Below are positions 12,155-26,607 of a stretch of 64,000 nucleotides of DNA, piece after piece; position 1 is the stretch's first letter; each line of letters opens with the position of its first letter. The stretch comes from Callipepla californica brunnescens. Taxonomy: Eukaryota > Chordata > Aves > Galliformes > Odontophoridae. The translations under genes and the position numbers were made by a program. The stretch is from assembly GCA_023055505.1 (NCBI GenBank), contig JALIRH010000030.1, positions 9,278,255 through 9,342,254 on the forward strand. Direction: 5' to 3'. The notes beneath the pieces are model-generated. The model was not told the origin of the DNA, did not search any database, and saw only the letters and a list, made by a program, of their open reading frames with translations.

Positions 12155-13784
12155 GTAGGTGCCCTTCGTGGTTCGTGCAGAGGAGCACACGCTGCCAGCA
12201 GCACCGGGTGGGACCCTGGTCCCAGCTCCATGTGCTGCCCGCCATGGTAGGTTGCCGTACTTCAGACTTTTTTCTTTCAGGGAGGATAGCAGATGCACCA
12301 AGCACATGCTCTGCAGCCTCCCTGTTTCTCCAGGGGGTGGGAACAATGTTTCCTGACAATTTGTAAGTGCAGCGTGAGCTTCTGACAGAAGTTTCTCACC
12401 CGGGAGCCAGGCAGACATTGGCTTTGGCAGTTTGGCACACAATGAGTTGTACCATTAATGCTCGAAATCTCCACTCTTTGCTGCCTGAACTGCACGCTCA
12501 GCTTCCCAGATCTGAGCTGGGCTAGCACTGACATTTGTGCTGCGGTATTTATGACAAAGACTTTGCCAGATATCCTAAGGATCAGTTGGAATTAATGTAC
12601 ACAGACGGACCAGCATTATTCATTCACGGATCACCTTTTTCCTGGGAGTGGTGGGGCTGATGCCCTCTGGGCACTCTTTGTTCTGACTTCAGGCCTTACC
12701 ATTCCTCAGGAGGTAGACGGGGGAACTGGGAAGCCGTTTTCCTTTCCATAATGATCTTGACAGTACAGGAGCTGAAATATTTCCCATGATTTTATTTTCT
12801 TTCTGGAATGCTACATTCTGATGGAAGGTAACAGCAGGGGGATGATGATGAACAGTGTCTCTGGGAATGCCCAGGGCTAATGGTTATTTCTTTATTTATA
12901 TAATTTGACCAAGATTTATTAATCCACTTTCAGAGATTTGATTGCAAATTTAGGTTCTGTTCCCTGTTCCTGTCTATTTCTGTTTTCTTTTCTTTTATAT
13001 GCAGCTTCCAAACCTGGCATTTTGCACGTAACACCTCTCCCCTTACATCCTTGAGTGGCCCCTCGTGACTTCGACAGTTTGTCACAGATGGATCCAAACT
13101 CAGTATGCGATTCGAATCGACAGAGCAGCAGGACTATATTCATTGATATACAACAGATACGCTGTAGTGCATTAACAGCGCGTTAACAAGATTGGATTAC
13201 ACACACAACTACCGGAGACCCTCCCACTGATTCATGAGTCTCAGAGTGGTCCCATTTTCTGTCTCAACTCCTGAACACACAGAAAGAAGGAGCCTTTATG
13301 GACCTGGATCCAGTTCTGGTCCCAGACTTGTTCACGGCTTTGTGTGTAAAGAAGCATATGAGCACAGTCTCAGACATAACCTTAGGGAAGGTCACAAAGC
13401 TCCAAACTAAGCGTGAGTCTCTTACAGCAGATCAGTATCTGCAAGGTGTCTGGACAAAAGGGGGTGAAGGATCTCTGCTAAGGTGTGACCTCGACCTGCT
13501 CTCAGTTTTGGGATGCCTGTCTCCTTGTCATGCTTTCTCTTTAGTCCCCCGCTGTTCAACTCTCAGCTGTGTGTTCTTTCAGCCCCCCAGACTGTGATAG
13601 CTTTGTGATGATTATTGTCATTTAGCCAGAGTGCTATGAGTGCTGTTGCTCATTGCCTCACTGTGCAGGGTGTGGTGTGCCATCCCCCAGGCAGTGCCGT
13701 GCAGATGGTCTGGTGTGGGCAGGGGTTGGACAGAGACTGCTGCATTCAGTCAAAGCTGTGCTGACATTTCCCTTGTCCTTGCAG
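12155..13784 (+). other. Probable first intron of the zinc-finger gene
   Basis: No other exon or element is recognised between the candidate first exon and the acceptor at 13784 (pyrimidine-rich, ending CAG). The boundary follows from the splice sites and is not independently supported. Confidence 0.4.
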
Positions 13785-13842
13785 GCTCCCGTTCAACTTC
13801 TGCCTTCCACCCGTGATCATCCCAGCCTGCAGGAGAGCAGCA

Positions 13843-15554
<1,712 letters not shown>

Positions 15555-17670
15555 ATATGAGAACCTTCAGAAGCAGTTCCAGCCACGTTTCCTACCAGCA
15601 CATGCTCACTGCAGACAGAGCCTGCAATGCCCCAGACATGGAATAGCTTCAACCAGAGCCACAGCCTGGTTACCCACTGTGGCTGTGTGTGGTGATGAAC
15701 CACACAGTTCCCTTGTCCCAAGCGCGAGATGAGCTCCAACCACTGCTCGAACCCGGATCATGTAGAAAGGGATCCACTCAGGGCAGGGACCACAGAAATG
15801 CCAGCACCGCAGGAAGAGCTTCATCCAGAGCTCTGTCCACACAGAATATTGCCCAGTGCTCGTGAGGGGAATGCCCTGCAAGCGTCTGTGCTGCAGGAAG
15901 AATTTCTCTCAGGGCTGACTTCTCATTTCTCATCGGAAAACCCCCAGTACTGAGCCCTTGAGAATGCTGGAGAACTCAGCATGAGAGAGACCCAGATGCT
16001 TCTCCCCCCACAGGAAGTGTTTGCAAAGGAGATGGCTTCACTGGAACCCTCTGCAGAAATGACTTTATCCAGGAGCTTCAGATTTCCTTTCCTTGCTAAC
16101 AAAAGAAATTCACTCACCATGCCTTCTTTTCTCCTCTGCTCTTCCTGCAAGCAGCTTTTGGATGTCATCTCCTAAGGAAAATCAGCTGTGTACGGATGTT
16201 CTGTGTGTCTGTGTGCATGTGCTGCTCTCAGAAGTTTCTGAGTGCACTGAGGAATGAAATACAAGTGTCAGGAAAGCAGTAACGTGGCTCGTGGAATTGT
16301 TCTGAAAATAACCTGTAGTTGAAGGGGAAGGGGGTGAATAAAGTAGGAGAGTTGTTCTGGAGCAAATCTCAATGTATCTTGCTTTTTGTTCTAAAAATAA
16401 AAGACCACTTGTGGATTGAGGAATGGTACAAGGAAGTTTGATTTTCATGCTGACTCCAGTCCACTGTTTGCAACACAGGGAGGCATTTCTTTTACACAAG
16501 CAGTGTCATCCTTTTTCACAGAATTGCACATTGCCTCTACTCCTCTTCCCAAAAGATTTCACAGGAGATCAAAGCAGCTGTGAGACACCAAGCTTTGCTT
16601 GGCTCCACTAGATCTAATAAAAGCTGAGCTTGTTTCTCCCAGGTGCAGCATCCCATGTCTCAGGAGGTGGTGGGAGCAGAAGGCAGTGCAAACCCACAGG
16701 GTGCACAAGCAGCTTATCCCTGCAGCACAGAGATTTCAGTGTGCTCTCCAGTGCATGCTTGCCTCTTTTCTGAGCTTGAAGGTCTTTGATGTGACCTTGG
16801 AAATCATCTGGAAGAACTCGCACAGAAGGGCCATCACATTTCCTGGGCTCTTCTCAAGCTGCAGTGCTTGGACTGCAGTTTGCAGGAAGTGGAGTTTGAC
16901 TTTGGTGAGCTGGTGAAGCTGGCAGGAGCCTGCCCGTGTCCTCAGGAGCTGTGAGTTTCTTTGTAGGATCCCTGAGCACTCCCTGAGAACCACAAGGAGA
17001 TGATGCTTGCAGTATGGAGGAGCGCTGCTTCCTCCATCTCAGGGAGCAGGGGCCTGGTGTGGTGCAGGAGAGGTAGAGCAGGGCCCTGGGGGTTGGAGGA
17101 ACACACAGCTCCAAGGAAAATGCGTGGGGAAGAAGCAAGCAGCTGGGAGGCTTAAGAATCCCCAGCAACATGAGATAGCAGCCCAACCAAGAGCTGGAAT
17201 GATGATTTATTTTTCAACTGCATCCAATTAATTCCTATCCTATGGCACTGCTCATGCGTTTCCCCTCTCCTTTCAGATTTCCCCAAGAAGCGTTCTCACT
17301 ATTTTCTATTTTAATCTCATATCACTGTGTTCTCAGAAATGCTGATTTTGCTTTCCTAGAAAAAGCAAACAAACAAACAAACACAGTGAGGTTGGTTTTC
17401 CATTTTGCTCACTGAAATATTAAATAAAAATTAACTGCTGATTTCACCCCCTGATATTTTGTTGCACACCATGTCTAGCTGCATTAGGGGATGGAAAAAT
17501 CACTTTCTTTCCTCTCTGCCTGTTCCTTCTTTCCTTGTGCTTTGGGGAAGATAAACCTTCTGTAGTGGATATGAGTACCTACAGAGCTATGACTGCAGTG
17601 CGCTGTCAGAAGGAACAGGAGCGTTTCCAATACCAAAATAGGTTGTTTTCCTTGTGGTGGTGGGATGGTG
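15555..17670. other. Shared non-coding stretch (copy B), no gene seen
   Basis: Counterpart of 881-3005. It starts immediately after the zinc-finger stop codon and may include that gene's 3' UTR (AATAAA-like signal near 16396). No protein-coding gene is recognised. Confidence 0.55.
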
Positions 17671-17997
17671 GTTTAAACGGTTTACCAGGCTGGTTTGGCC
17701 CGGTTCTGTGATGATTAGTGCAGGGGACTCACAGACCCACTCCCCAGGAAAGGGGAAGGAGGAGAGGGAAAAGGGAGAAGGGAGATAGATTTAGAAACAA
17801 AACAGCAGCAACAACCCGAGGAGGAGAGGTAATTTACAAAATGAGTTATCAGGAAGCAAAATAATACAATTTAATACAATATGATTGGGATGGAGGCTCA
17901 TGAATCAGATCAAATGAGCAAGAGAAAGAATGTCCGATAAACCGAAGGCCTTACGCTAACGCTGAAGGTGGGCGGCTGCAACAAACACCCACTGCTA
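17671..17997 (-). mobile_element. Antisense ERV LTR fragment (R-U5 end), copy B
   Basis: Duplicate of 3006-3332 with the same two breakpoints, so the fragment predates the segmental duplication. Confidence 0.8.
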
Positions 17998-18572
17998 CAG
18001 CAGTTGTGTGTACTGCCAAGGCTCAGAAGGGCACACGTTGTCCTTGTGTCGATAGGGCCTCCTTGTAACCCTGTAGGGAGGCCAGAAGGTGTAGTATCAT
18101 TGTCCCTCACCGAACACTACACACCCACATCCCACTGACCGTGAGAGAGCCTTGGGCAGTCTACAGCACCACACCTCCAGAGGCTGCAGCTATGGCTTAA
18201 CCCTTCTGTTCCAAGAGACAAACCAAGGGCTTTCCTTAACATTACAATCACCTGTTGCAATGGGATTGCCAGTAAATGAGCACCTGAGTGACCGCAGTGG
18301 AGGAGCCCAGATCCACCCATTCTCTCTCTCTCTCTCCCTATCAGTGCTGCTTCCAGGAGTTCCTATATGCTCAGAGCCTGCACAGGTTAACCCCCTCCCC
18401 TCCCTTGCTCTCTTACTACCAGCTCACCAGAGTTTGAATGAGAGGTGGCGGCATTCCTTAACTCAAGCGGTTGCTGGGAGGGGTGAGTTAATTCCCCTTT
18501 CCTCTAGGATCTTTTATATAGCACCTGTATCTCAAATAAGGGCTCAGTCACTGCCTTTATTTCCTCTACACT
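17998..18572. other. Unassigned stretch between LTR piece and CR1, copy B
   Basis: Counterpart of 3333-3907, with the (CT)n run at about 18321-18337. No gene recognised. Confidence 0.5.
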
Positions 18573-20174
18573 GCTCATCACGGGAGACATCAACCATGCC
18601 AATATTGGTTAGAAGGAGAACAAGGCAGGGCACCAGCAATCCAAGAGTTTCCTGGAATGAGTTGAAGATAAGTTCTTCTTCCAGGTGGTGCAGGAACCCA
18701 AGAGAAATTGTGCTCTGCTGGAACTCATCAATGTCTTCCCAGCAAGGAGAGGCTGATGAGTAATGTGGAGCTCCAGGGCCAAAAAATGATGGAGTTCAAG
18801 AACTTTACTGCATCAACGTGGGTATGCAGCAAGCTCAAACCTCTGGACTTCAGGAGAGGAGACACTGAACTCTTCAGAGAACTACTTGGCAGGGTGATAT
18901 GGTATAAAGTCCTGGAGGGAAGAGCAGACCAAGAAAAATTGTCAGTATTCAAGGACCATCTCCTCCAAGCCCAGGAGCAGTGCATGCCACAATGGAGGAA
19001 GGCAGGCAAGGATGCCAGGAGGCCTCTGTGAATGAACAGGGAGCTCCTGGACTTACTTATCTGTCGTAGTTGAAAGGCCATAGGAGTCTGGTGAAGTTCC
19101 CACTGTCTGTAGAAAGGGAAACATAACCCCCATTTCCAAAAAGGCTAAAAAAGAAAATCCAGGGAACTACAGGCCAGTCAGTCTCACCTCTGTGCCTGCC
19201 AAGATCATGGAGCAGATCCCCCTGAAGGTCCATCTAAGGCACATGGAAAATAAAGACCGGGTGATTTGTGGTAACCAACACGGCTTCACCAAGATCATGT
19301 CATGCCTGACAAACATGGTGGCCTTTTATGATGGAGTTATGGCCTTAGTGGAGAAAGGAAGAGCAGCTCATGTCATCTACATGGACTTGTCCAAAGCATT
19401 GGACACACTGCCACGTGACATCTTGGTCACCAAATTGGAGAGAAATTGATTTGAAGGACAGAACAATCCCTGGGTATGGAATTGGCTGAACAGTTCCACT
19501 CAGAGAGTTGTGGTCAATGGCTCAGTGTCCAAATGGAGTCCGGTGATGAGTGGTGTCCCTCAGGGATCAGTGCTGGGACCAGTGTTACTTAACATCTTTG
19601 TAGGAGACATTGGCTGTGGGATAGAGTGCACCCTCAGCAAGTTCGTGAATGACACCAAAAGGAGTGGTGCACTTGACATGCTAGATGGAAGAGGGTACCA
19701 TCCAAAGGGACCTGGACAGCCTTGAGAGATGGGCCTATGCCAGCCTCATGAAATTCAGCAAAGTCAATTGCAAGGTCCTGCAACCTGGGTTGGCACAAAT
19801 GTGAGCACAGAATGGATTGAGAGCAGCCCTGAGAAGGACCCCACCTGGAGTACTGCATCCAGTTCTGGAGCCCCCAACACAAGAAGGACGTGCAGCTGTT
19901 GGAGCAGGTCCAGAGAAGGGCTACAAAGATGATCAGAGGGCTGGAGCACCTCCCCTACGAGGACAGGCTGAGAGATCTGGGGCTTTTCAGCCTGGAGAAG
20001 AGAAGGCTCCAGGGAGGCCTTAGGGAGGCCTTCCAGTACCTGGAGGGGACCTACAGGAAAGCTGGGAAGGAACGCTTTATAAGGGAATATAGCAGCAGAA
20101 CAAGGGAAATTGGCTTAGAACTGGAAGAGGATGCAGTTTAGACTAGATACTAGGAGAAATTCCATCTGTGAGGG
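18573..20174 (+). mobile_element. CR1 LINE, decayed, interrupted by the provirus (copy B)
   Basis: Duplicate of the element at 3908-5506, with the same domain order, the same decayed active site and the same LTR junction at 20174/20175. About ten differences lie in the ~250 bases compared around 19192-19449. It is too broken to encode a protein. Confidence 0.88.
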
Positions 20175-20470
20175 TGTCATGGTTTTCTGATTTTTGGCAT
20201 TGGTATTCCACATCATAACATCATGTAGTGCATTAAGAGTTAACGAGTTAATAGTCCAGCTCTATGGATCATTGATAATTCCGGGTATACTTGTCTCCGA
20301 AGAGAAGAACTACATTCCCCAGAGGACTTTGCAATGCATTGCATTTTTACGTATTTCCGCTCAGAGGGAAAAGATAAAAAGTGTCTGCGGTCACGGGACA
20401 CTCTCTTTCCTTTGGGATCGACTCAGCATTGGGTGCTCGCTGCTGTCTCGCCTTTAGCGTTAGCGTAAGG
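20175..20470 (+). mobile_element. 5' LTR of provirus B, lacking U5
   Basis: Same structure and same right breakpoint as 5507-5805, with a TATA-like AAGATAAAAA at 20371-20380. Since both copies share the loss of U5, it happened before the duplication. Confidence 0.85.
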
Positions 20471-20535
20471 GTCTGGCTTATGCCAATCAGACCTTATTCA
20501 CTACTATCCCAGAGAGGCATAGAGTTTTTGAAATA

Positions 20536-20898
20536 GAGCAAGAGAGTCTCCAAGCTGAAAGGGATGGTGTCCAGATCCAGAAAGAGAGTCTTTTAGCTGA
20601 CAATCAGACTCTCCTGTCCAATTTAGACAGCCTCCATTCTGATCGAGACACCCTCCAGACCAAGCAAGTCACATTTCAGATCTAGAAAAACGCCCTCCAG
20701 GTCGAAAGAGATGCTCTCCAACCTGAGCAAGATGCCCTCCAGTCCAAACTCAACAACCCTCAGTCTCAACAAGATGGTCTCCAACCTGAGCACAGTGTCC
20801 TCCAACCTGAAAGAGAAACCCTCCAGTCTGAGCGAGACATCCTCTTGTCTGAACGGTACTCCTTCAGAACTGAGCGAGGTGCCTACCAGCCACAATAG
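20536..20898 (+). pseudogene. Gag remnant with heptad-like LQxE repeats, provirus B
   Basis: 121 codons in one frame, interrupted by a single TAG at 20683-20685 and ended by TAG at 20896-20898. The conceptual product is rich in Leu, Gln, Glu and Asp with LQ spaced every seven residues or so: a clear coiled-coil pattern. No MHR, capsid or zinc-knuckle motif is visible. The protease frame follows in another frame about 20 bases later. Coiled-coil gag-derived proteins are known from the galliform ENS-1/ERNI family, but I cannot confirm that link. Confidence 0.6.
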
Positions 20899-20918
20899 CC
20901 AGTGCCCCTCAGCCAGGT

Positions 20919-23900
20919 GTGGGGAAAGGGATAACAGAGTGTATTGGACTGTGTGGATTCACTGGCCATGGACCATCAGAAACACAAAAATATAAGGCAT
21001 TAGTGGACACTGGTGCACAGTGTACTCTAATGCCCTCGAGTCACCAAGGGACAGATTTAATTTCTGGGGTGACTGGCTGTTCCCAAGAGTTGACCAATCT
21101 GGAGGCTGAAAGAAGTCTCACTGGTAAAGATTGGCAAAATCATCTTATTGTGACTGGCCCAGGGGCTCCATGTATACTTTATTACCTCAAAAGGGGATAT
21201 TTTAAGGATCTCAAGGGGTATCGATAGGCTGCTGTGGACATAGATAACATTGAGCAGCTGTCTGCTTATCCTGGCCTGTCAGAAGATCCGTCTGTTGTGG
21301 GGTTGCTACAAGTGGAGGAGCAACAGGTCACGACTGCTTCAAAAACAGTGCACAGACGGCAGCACCGCACCAACAGGGATTCCTTGCTTCCCATTCATAA
21401 ACTGATTCGTCAGCTAGAGAGCCAGGGAGTGATCAGCAAAACCCACTCACCGTTTAGCAGCCCCTTATGGCCAGTGCGTAAAGCCAATGGAGAATGGAGG
21501 TTGACGGTAGATGACCGTGGCCTGAATGAAGTCACACCTCCACTGAGTGCTGCTGTGCCGGACATGCTTCAACTCCAGTATGAACTGGAGTCAAAAGCAG
21601 CCAAGTGGTATGCCACCACTGACATTGCTAATGCCTTCTTTTCAATTACTCTGGCCACAGAATGTAGGCCGCAGTTTGCTTTCACCTGGAGGGGAGTTCA
21701 GTACACCTGGAACCGTTTGCCCCAGGGGTGGAAGCACAGCCCAACCATTTGCCATGGGTTGATCCAAACTGCATTGGAACAGGGCGGTGCTCCTGAGCAT
21801 CTGCAGTACATCGATGATATTGCTTTATGGGGCAATACAGCAGAGGAAGTTTTTAAGAAAGGAGAGACAATAATACAGATCCTCCTGCGAGCTGGCTTCG
21901 CTATTAAGCGAAGCAAAGTGAAAGGGCCTGCACAAGAAATTCAGTTCCTAGGCATAAAGTGGCAAGATGGACGTCGTCACATCCCAACAGATGTGACTGA
22001 CAAAATTACTGCTATGTCTCCACCCACCAGAAAGACAGAGACCCAAGCTTTTTTGGGTGTAGTGGGATTTTGGAGAATGCATGTTCCAAACTACAGCCTC
22101 ATTGTGAGCCCCCTTTATCAGGTGACCTGGAAGAAGAATGATTTTGTATGGGGCCCTGAGCAGCAGCAGGCTTTTGAGCAAATGAAGCAGGAGATAGCCC
22201 GTGCCGTGGCCCTGGGGCCAGTGCGGACGGGACAGGATGTAAAGAACATCCTCTACACTGCTGCTGGAAAGGAAGGTCCCACATGGAGTTTGTGGCAAAG
22301 AGCTTCTGGAGAGACCCGAGGCCGACCCCTTGGATTCTGGAGTCGAGCATACAGGGGGTCTGAGGAGCGCTACACTCCAACTGAGAAGGAGATCTTAGCC
22401 GCGTATGAGGGGGTTCGAGCTGCTTCCGAAGTAATCGGTACTGAAACGCAGCTCCTTCTGGCACCTCGACTGCCAGTGCTGAACTGGATGTTTAAAGGAA
22501 CAGTTCCCTCTACCCATCATGCTACTGATGCCACTTAGAGTAAATGTATTGCGCTGATTACACAGCGAGTTCGGATGGGGAACAACAACCGTCCAGGAAT
22601 CCTGGAGGTGATCATGGACTGGCCTGAAGGTAAAAAGTTTGAAACAACACCAGCAGAGGGGGTGTCACGTGCTAAAGAAGCCCCACCATATAATGAACTA
22701 ACAGAAGATGAAAAGAGATACGCCCTGTTCACAGATGGATCGTGTCGCTTTGTGGGAAAGCACCGCAAATGGAAATCTGCTGTGTGGAGTCACATGCAAC
22801 AAGTTGCAGAGGCCACTGAAGGAGAAGGAGAATCAAGTCAATTTGCAGAAGTAAAGGCTGTCCAATTAGCCTTAAATATTGCTGAACGTGAGAGGTGGCC
22901 AGTGCTTTATCTTTACACTGACTCATGGATGGTGGCAAATGCTTTATGGGGGTGGTTACAGCAGTGGGAACAAAATGGTTGGCAACGGAAGGGTAAACCT
23001 ATTTGGGCCGCTGAACTGTGGAAAGATATTGCTGCCCGAATAAAGAACATGGTTGTAAAGGTGCGCCATGTAGATGCTCATGTTCCTAAGAGCTGGGCAA
23101 CTGAAGAACAACAGAATAACCATCAGGTAGATCGAGCTGCCAAAGTTAAGGTGACTCAAGTAGACTTGGACTGGCAACATAAGAGTGAATTATTTCTAGC
23201 TCGGTGGGCCCATGAGACCTCGGGCCATCAAGGAAGGGATGCGACCTATAAGTGGGGTAGAGACCGAGGGGTGGACTTAACTATGGATGCCATCGCACAG
23301 GTGATCCATGACTGTGATACATGCGCCGCAATTAAACAAGCCAAGAGGATGAAACCTCTCTGGCAGGAAGGGCAATGGCAAAAATATAAATATGGGGAGC
23401 TGTGGCAGGTTGATTATATCACCTTGCCGCGATCTCGCAATAGTAAGCGTTATGTGCTCACCATGGTGGAAGCAACTACTGGGTGGCTTGAAACATATGC
23501 AGTACCCCATGCTACCGCCCGAAACACCATTCTAGGTCTCGAGAAGCAAGTCCTATGGCGACATGGCACTCCAGAAAGAATTGAATCAGATAATGGGACT
23601 CATTTCAAAAATTCTCTTGTAAGTAATTGGGCCAAAGATCATGGCATTGAGTGGATTTATCATATCCCCTATCACGCACCAGCTTCCGGTAAGATTGAAA
23701 GATACAATGGGTTGCTAAAAACCATGTTGAAAGCAATGGGTGGCGGAACATTTAAGCACTGGGAGAAGCATTTGGCCGAAGCCACCTGGTTGGTCAACAC
23801 TCGAGGATCCATCAATCGTGATGGTCCTGCCCAATCCAACTCCCTACCTACTGTAGAGGGAGATAAGGTCCCTGTAGTACATGTAAAGAACATGTTGGGC

Positions 23901-24059
23901 AAAGCAGTTTGGGTACTTCCCGCTTCTGGAAAGGGCAAACCTCTCCGTGGAACTGTCTTTGCTCAGGGACCTGGGTCCACTTGGTGGGTGATGCAGAAGA
24001 ATGGGGATGTTCAGTGTGTACCACAAGGGAATTTGATGTTGGGGGAGTGCAGTCAGTAA
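20919..24059 (+). pseudogene. ERV-L-like pol (PR-RT-RNase H-IN), two in-frame stops, provirus B
   Basis: One reading frame runs from before the protease to 24059 and is interrupted only by TAG at 21225-21227 (end of protease) and TAG at 22536-22538 (between RT connection and RNase H). Protease: DTGA at 21006-21017, with a six-base in-frame loss removing part of the ILGID motif near 21180. RT: YIDD at 21807-21818. RNase H: FTDGS, AEVKAV and YTDSW supply the acidic residues (about 22730-22930). Integrase: HxxxxxH...CxxC (about 23207-23330), then QVDYI, IESDNGTH and GKIERYNG give D, D and E (about 23405-23710). It would process, reverse transcribe and integrate a viral genome, but no env or full gag exists and the stops disable it. 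Both stops are TAG where a Trp codon stands in copy A. Confidence 0.88.
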
Positions 24060-24156
24060 TTCCATGTATATACTTGTATATATGTTGTGTGTGTGCATAT
24101 CTAATGCATGTTAATCATTGTTTTTCTGTATGTATCAAGAATGATGTAGTGATGTG

Positions 24157-24171
24157 GAATAAGGGGTGGAA
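24157..24171 (+). other. Polypurine tract, provirus B
   Basis: Same purine run as at 9491-9505, ending one base before the 3' LTR. Confidence 0.8.
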
Positions 24172-24746
24172 TGTCATGGTTTTATGATTTTTTGGTACTG
24201 GTATTCCACATCATAGCATCATGTATTGCATTAAGAGTTAAAGAGCTAATACTCCAGCTCCATAGATCATTGATAATTCCAGGTATACCTGTCTCAGAAG
24301 AGAAGAAGAACTACATTCCCCAGAGGACTTTGCGATGCTTTGTATTTTTACGTGTTTTCCGCTCAGAGGGAACAGATAAAAACCCTCAGCGGTCACGGGA
24401 CACTCTCTTTTTCCTTCGGGATCGACTCAGCAGTGGGTGCTCGCTGCCGTATCGCCTTCAGCGTTAGCTGGCCTTCGGTTTATCGGACACTCTCTCTTGC
24501 TCATTTTATTTGATTTCATTAGCCTCAATTCCAATTATATTGTATTATATTCTGTTATTTTGCTTTCTGATATCATATTTAGTAAATTAGCTTTCCTCCT
24601 CAGATCGTTGCCGCTGTTTTGTTTCTAGGCCCATCTCCCTTTTCCCTTTTCCCTTTTTCCTTCCCCTTTCCTGGGGCGTGGGTCCGTGGGTCCCTCGCAC
24701 CAATCGTCACGGAACCGGGCCGATCCAGCCCGGTAAACCGTTGACA
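24172..24746 (+). mobile_element. 3' LTR of provirus B
   Basis: Complete LTR, TGTCA...TTGACA, 575 bp, with TATA-like AGATAAAAA near 24374 and the conserved 'gcggtcacgggacactctc'. It serves as the reference for recognising the other LTR pieces in this window (3006, 17671, 26608, 28050, 30395, 36379). No five-base target duplication pairs it with the 5' LTR flank, so one flank has been exchanged. Confidence 0.9.
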
Positions 24747-25767
24747 GTAGTTTCCCGCTAACTTGGGCATTTGACTGGAACTGTGAACTGAAAGTCAGCA
24801 TGTCATCAGATGTTCCACATTTTCTCTCTCTAGGAAGCGGCACTTGGATTAAATTGAGGTTGTAAACCATCTGTGCAGCCTCCGGTAGTGGCTGATCTAT
24901 TGGATGGATATTATCATTCTCTTGCTCTGAGCATACAGCCTCTCCAAGCGAACAAAGCAGGCCCTTCCGAGGTATGGTACATCTCATTCTGATGTAGGCA
25001 GCCAAACAAAGCTGCGTGAATTGCAGTCTCAAATTACTCAAACCTAAAATCACATCCGCTGATTAGAAAAAAGAAACTTGTTACAGACCACTCACATTGG
25101 AAGGAAGGTGTATGAATTGGTGGGGTGAATTCGTTGGACAGCTGCAAAGCGGATCACAATGGATGGTTTTGAAATCTTTGTACTTCATGACGTCAGTACA
25201 GCCATCCCAAGGAATGGTGAGTTTCATCCTAGATTTTCTCCGGAATACATCAGTATTTTCAAACCAAATCTATTTTCCATAGCTGTGTTTCAAGGGAGGT
25301 AAGGGTGCCTAGATCTCATGCAGACTTCCAGCTCTCCCCTCAAAAAATCCCATCACAGTACCTAATTTTCCAATTAAGTCATTAGAACATTGGAGACATG
25401 AAGAAAAAGCCATTACCTAAATCTTTCTACCAAATGAATCCACCAAGCATCACCATATGCCAGTCACAGAAGATAATGGGTGTTTTCCACAGAGCACAAC
25501 AAATAATTTCATTTCCGTACCTTTAGAATGAAACAGTGGATTTTGACTCACCCCTCACAATGAAAACCATTTAAAAACAAAGTGAAATTGATGTTCAATG
25601 TCCTTTTGTTTTCCTAAATCCATTCAGTCATCCCAGTAGAGTTGAGGCAGGAGGAAATTACATGAGTTTTTGCTTCCTCTACATAATTCTTTAGCTACAA
25701 AGATGGTGTGTTTGTATGAATGACTGTGTCTGCTTGCTACAGAATTAGGAGCTTGGCCAGTAGCGCT
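24747..25767. other. No gene seen
   Basis: Sequence right of the duplication. Only short frames without recognisable protein similarity, and no tandem repeat. Confidence 0.5.
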
Positions 25768-25990
25768 GAGTTGGGTTAGGAGTTGGGTTAGAGGTTAGTG
25801 TTAGGCTTATGTATGTGTTAGGGTTAGGGCTAGTTTTATGGTGAGGGTTAGGGAAGGTTACGGTCAGGGTTCAGGTTGTGTTAGGGTTTGGTTTCAGGCT
25901 AGGTTTAGAGTTAGGTTTTGGGTTAGTGTTAAGGTTAGGGTTAGTGTTACGGTTCTTGTGAAGGTAGGGTTAGCCTTAGGGTTAGACTTT
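25768..25990 (+). repeat. Degenerate interstitial telomere-like repeat
   Basis: About 220 bp of TTAGGG and variants (GTTAGG, TTAGTG, TTAGGCT), for example 'gttagggttagggctag' near 25818. The order is imperfect throughout, as in old interstitial telomeric sequences. Confidence 0.8.
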
Positions 25991-26607
25991 TAAAAGTCAC
26001 TGATGCAATATAGGTTTAGTTTTCTTCCCTTAAGAATGAGAAATGAAATTGGTCTTGACACTGGAAACTAAAAAATTCCCATCGTGCCTTGAAGTATAGA
26101 TAAAATCTTCACATTTTTAATGTCATCACTGAATAATTAATGTTGGGAAAGACTGCTAAGATAACCTTGTTCTTCCATTGCCCTGGCACCTCCACACCCA
26201 CTGAACCATTTCCCCATATTTCTTCCTTTCTTACATGGATAGCACTGATTGTACTCAAGTGTACAGAAATCAGTCCGTATGATCCAATATCTATTTTCTC
26301 TACTTTCCTTCTGGTACTTTTTTGGGGGAAGGGCGTGTATTGTATAATTTATGAAACCAGCCACCTTAGTAGAGATGTCTGAGGTACCCTGGGCCCTCCT
26401 GATGATAAGGAAAGTTCTATATATCTCGTTGAACTCTGCTCTGAATGTCTAGCTCAGATGTCCAACACTATCTTTGTCTTTGAGCTAATTAAATTCATTC
26501 AGCAAATCTCTGGACGTATTCCCTGGTTCTGAGTGGCACTCCTGGTCTGAAATGTCTGTGTAACTGCTACAGAAACAAATTTCATCTGCTGTTAGGAGGA
26601 AGATGAC
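25991..26607. other. No gene seen
   Basis: Unremarkable sequence between the telomere-like repeat and the inverted-repeat element. No supported feature. Confidence 0.5.

Noticed and set aside
11807..12442. Minus-strand frames of up to 211 codons in the GC-rich region before the zinc-finger gene
   Set aside because: Two overlapping frames are open because of GC richness; no domain or homologue recognised. Better read as promoter or first exon on the plus strand.
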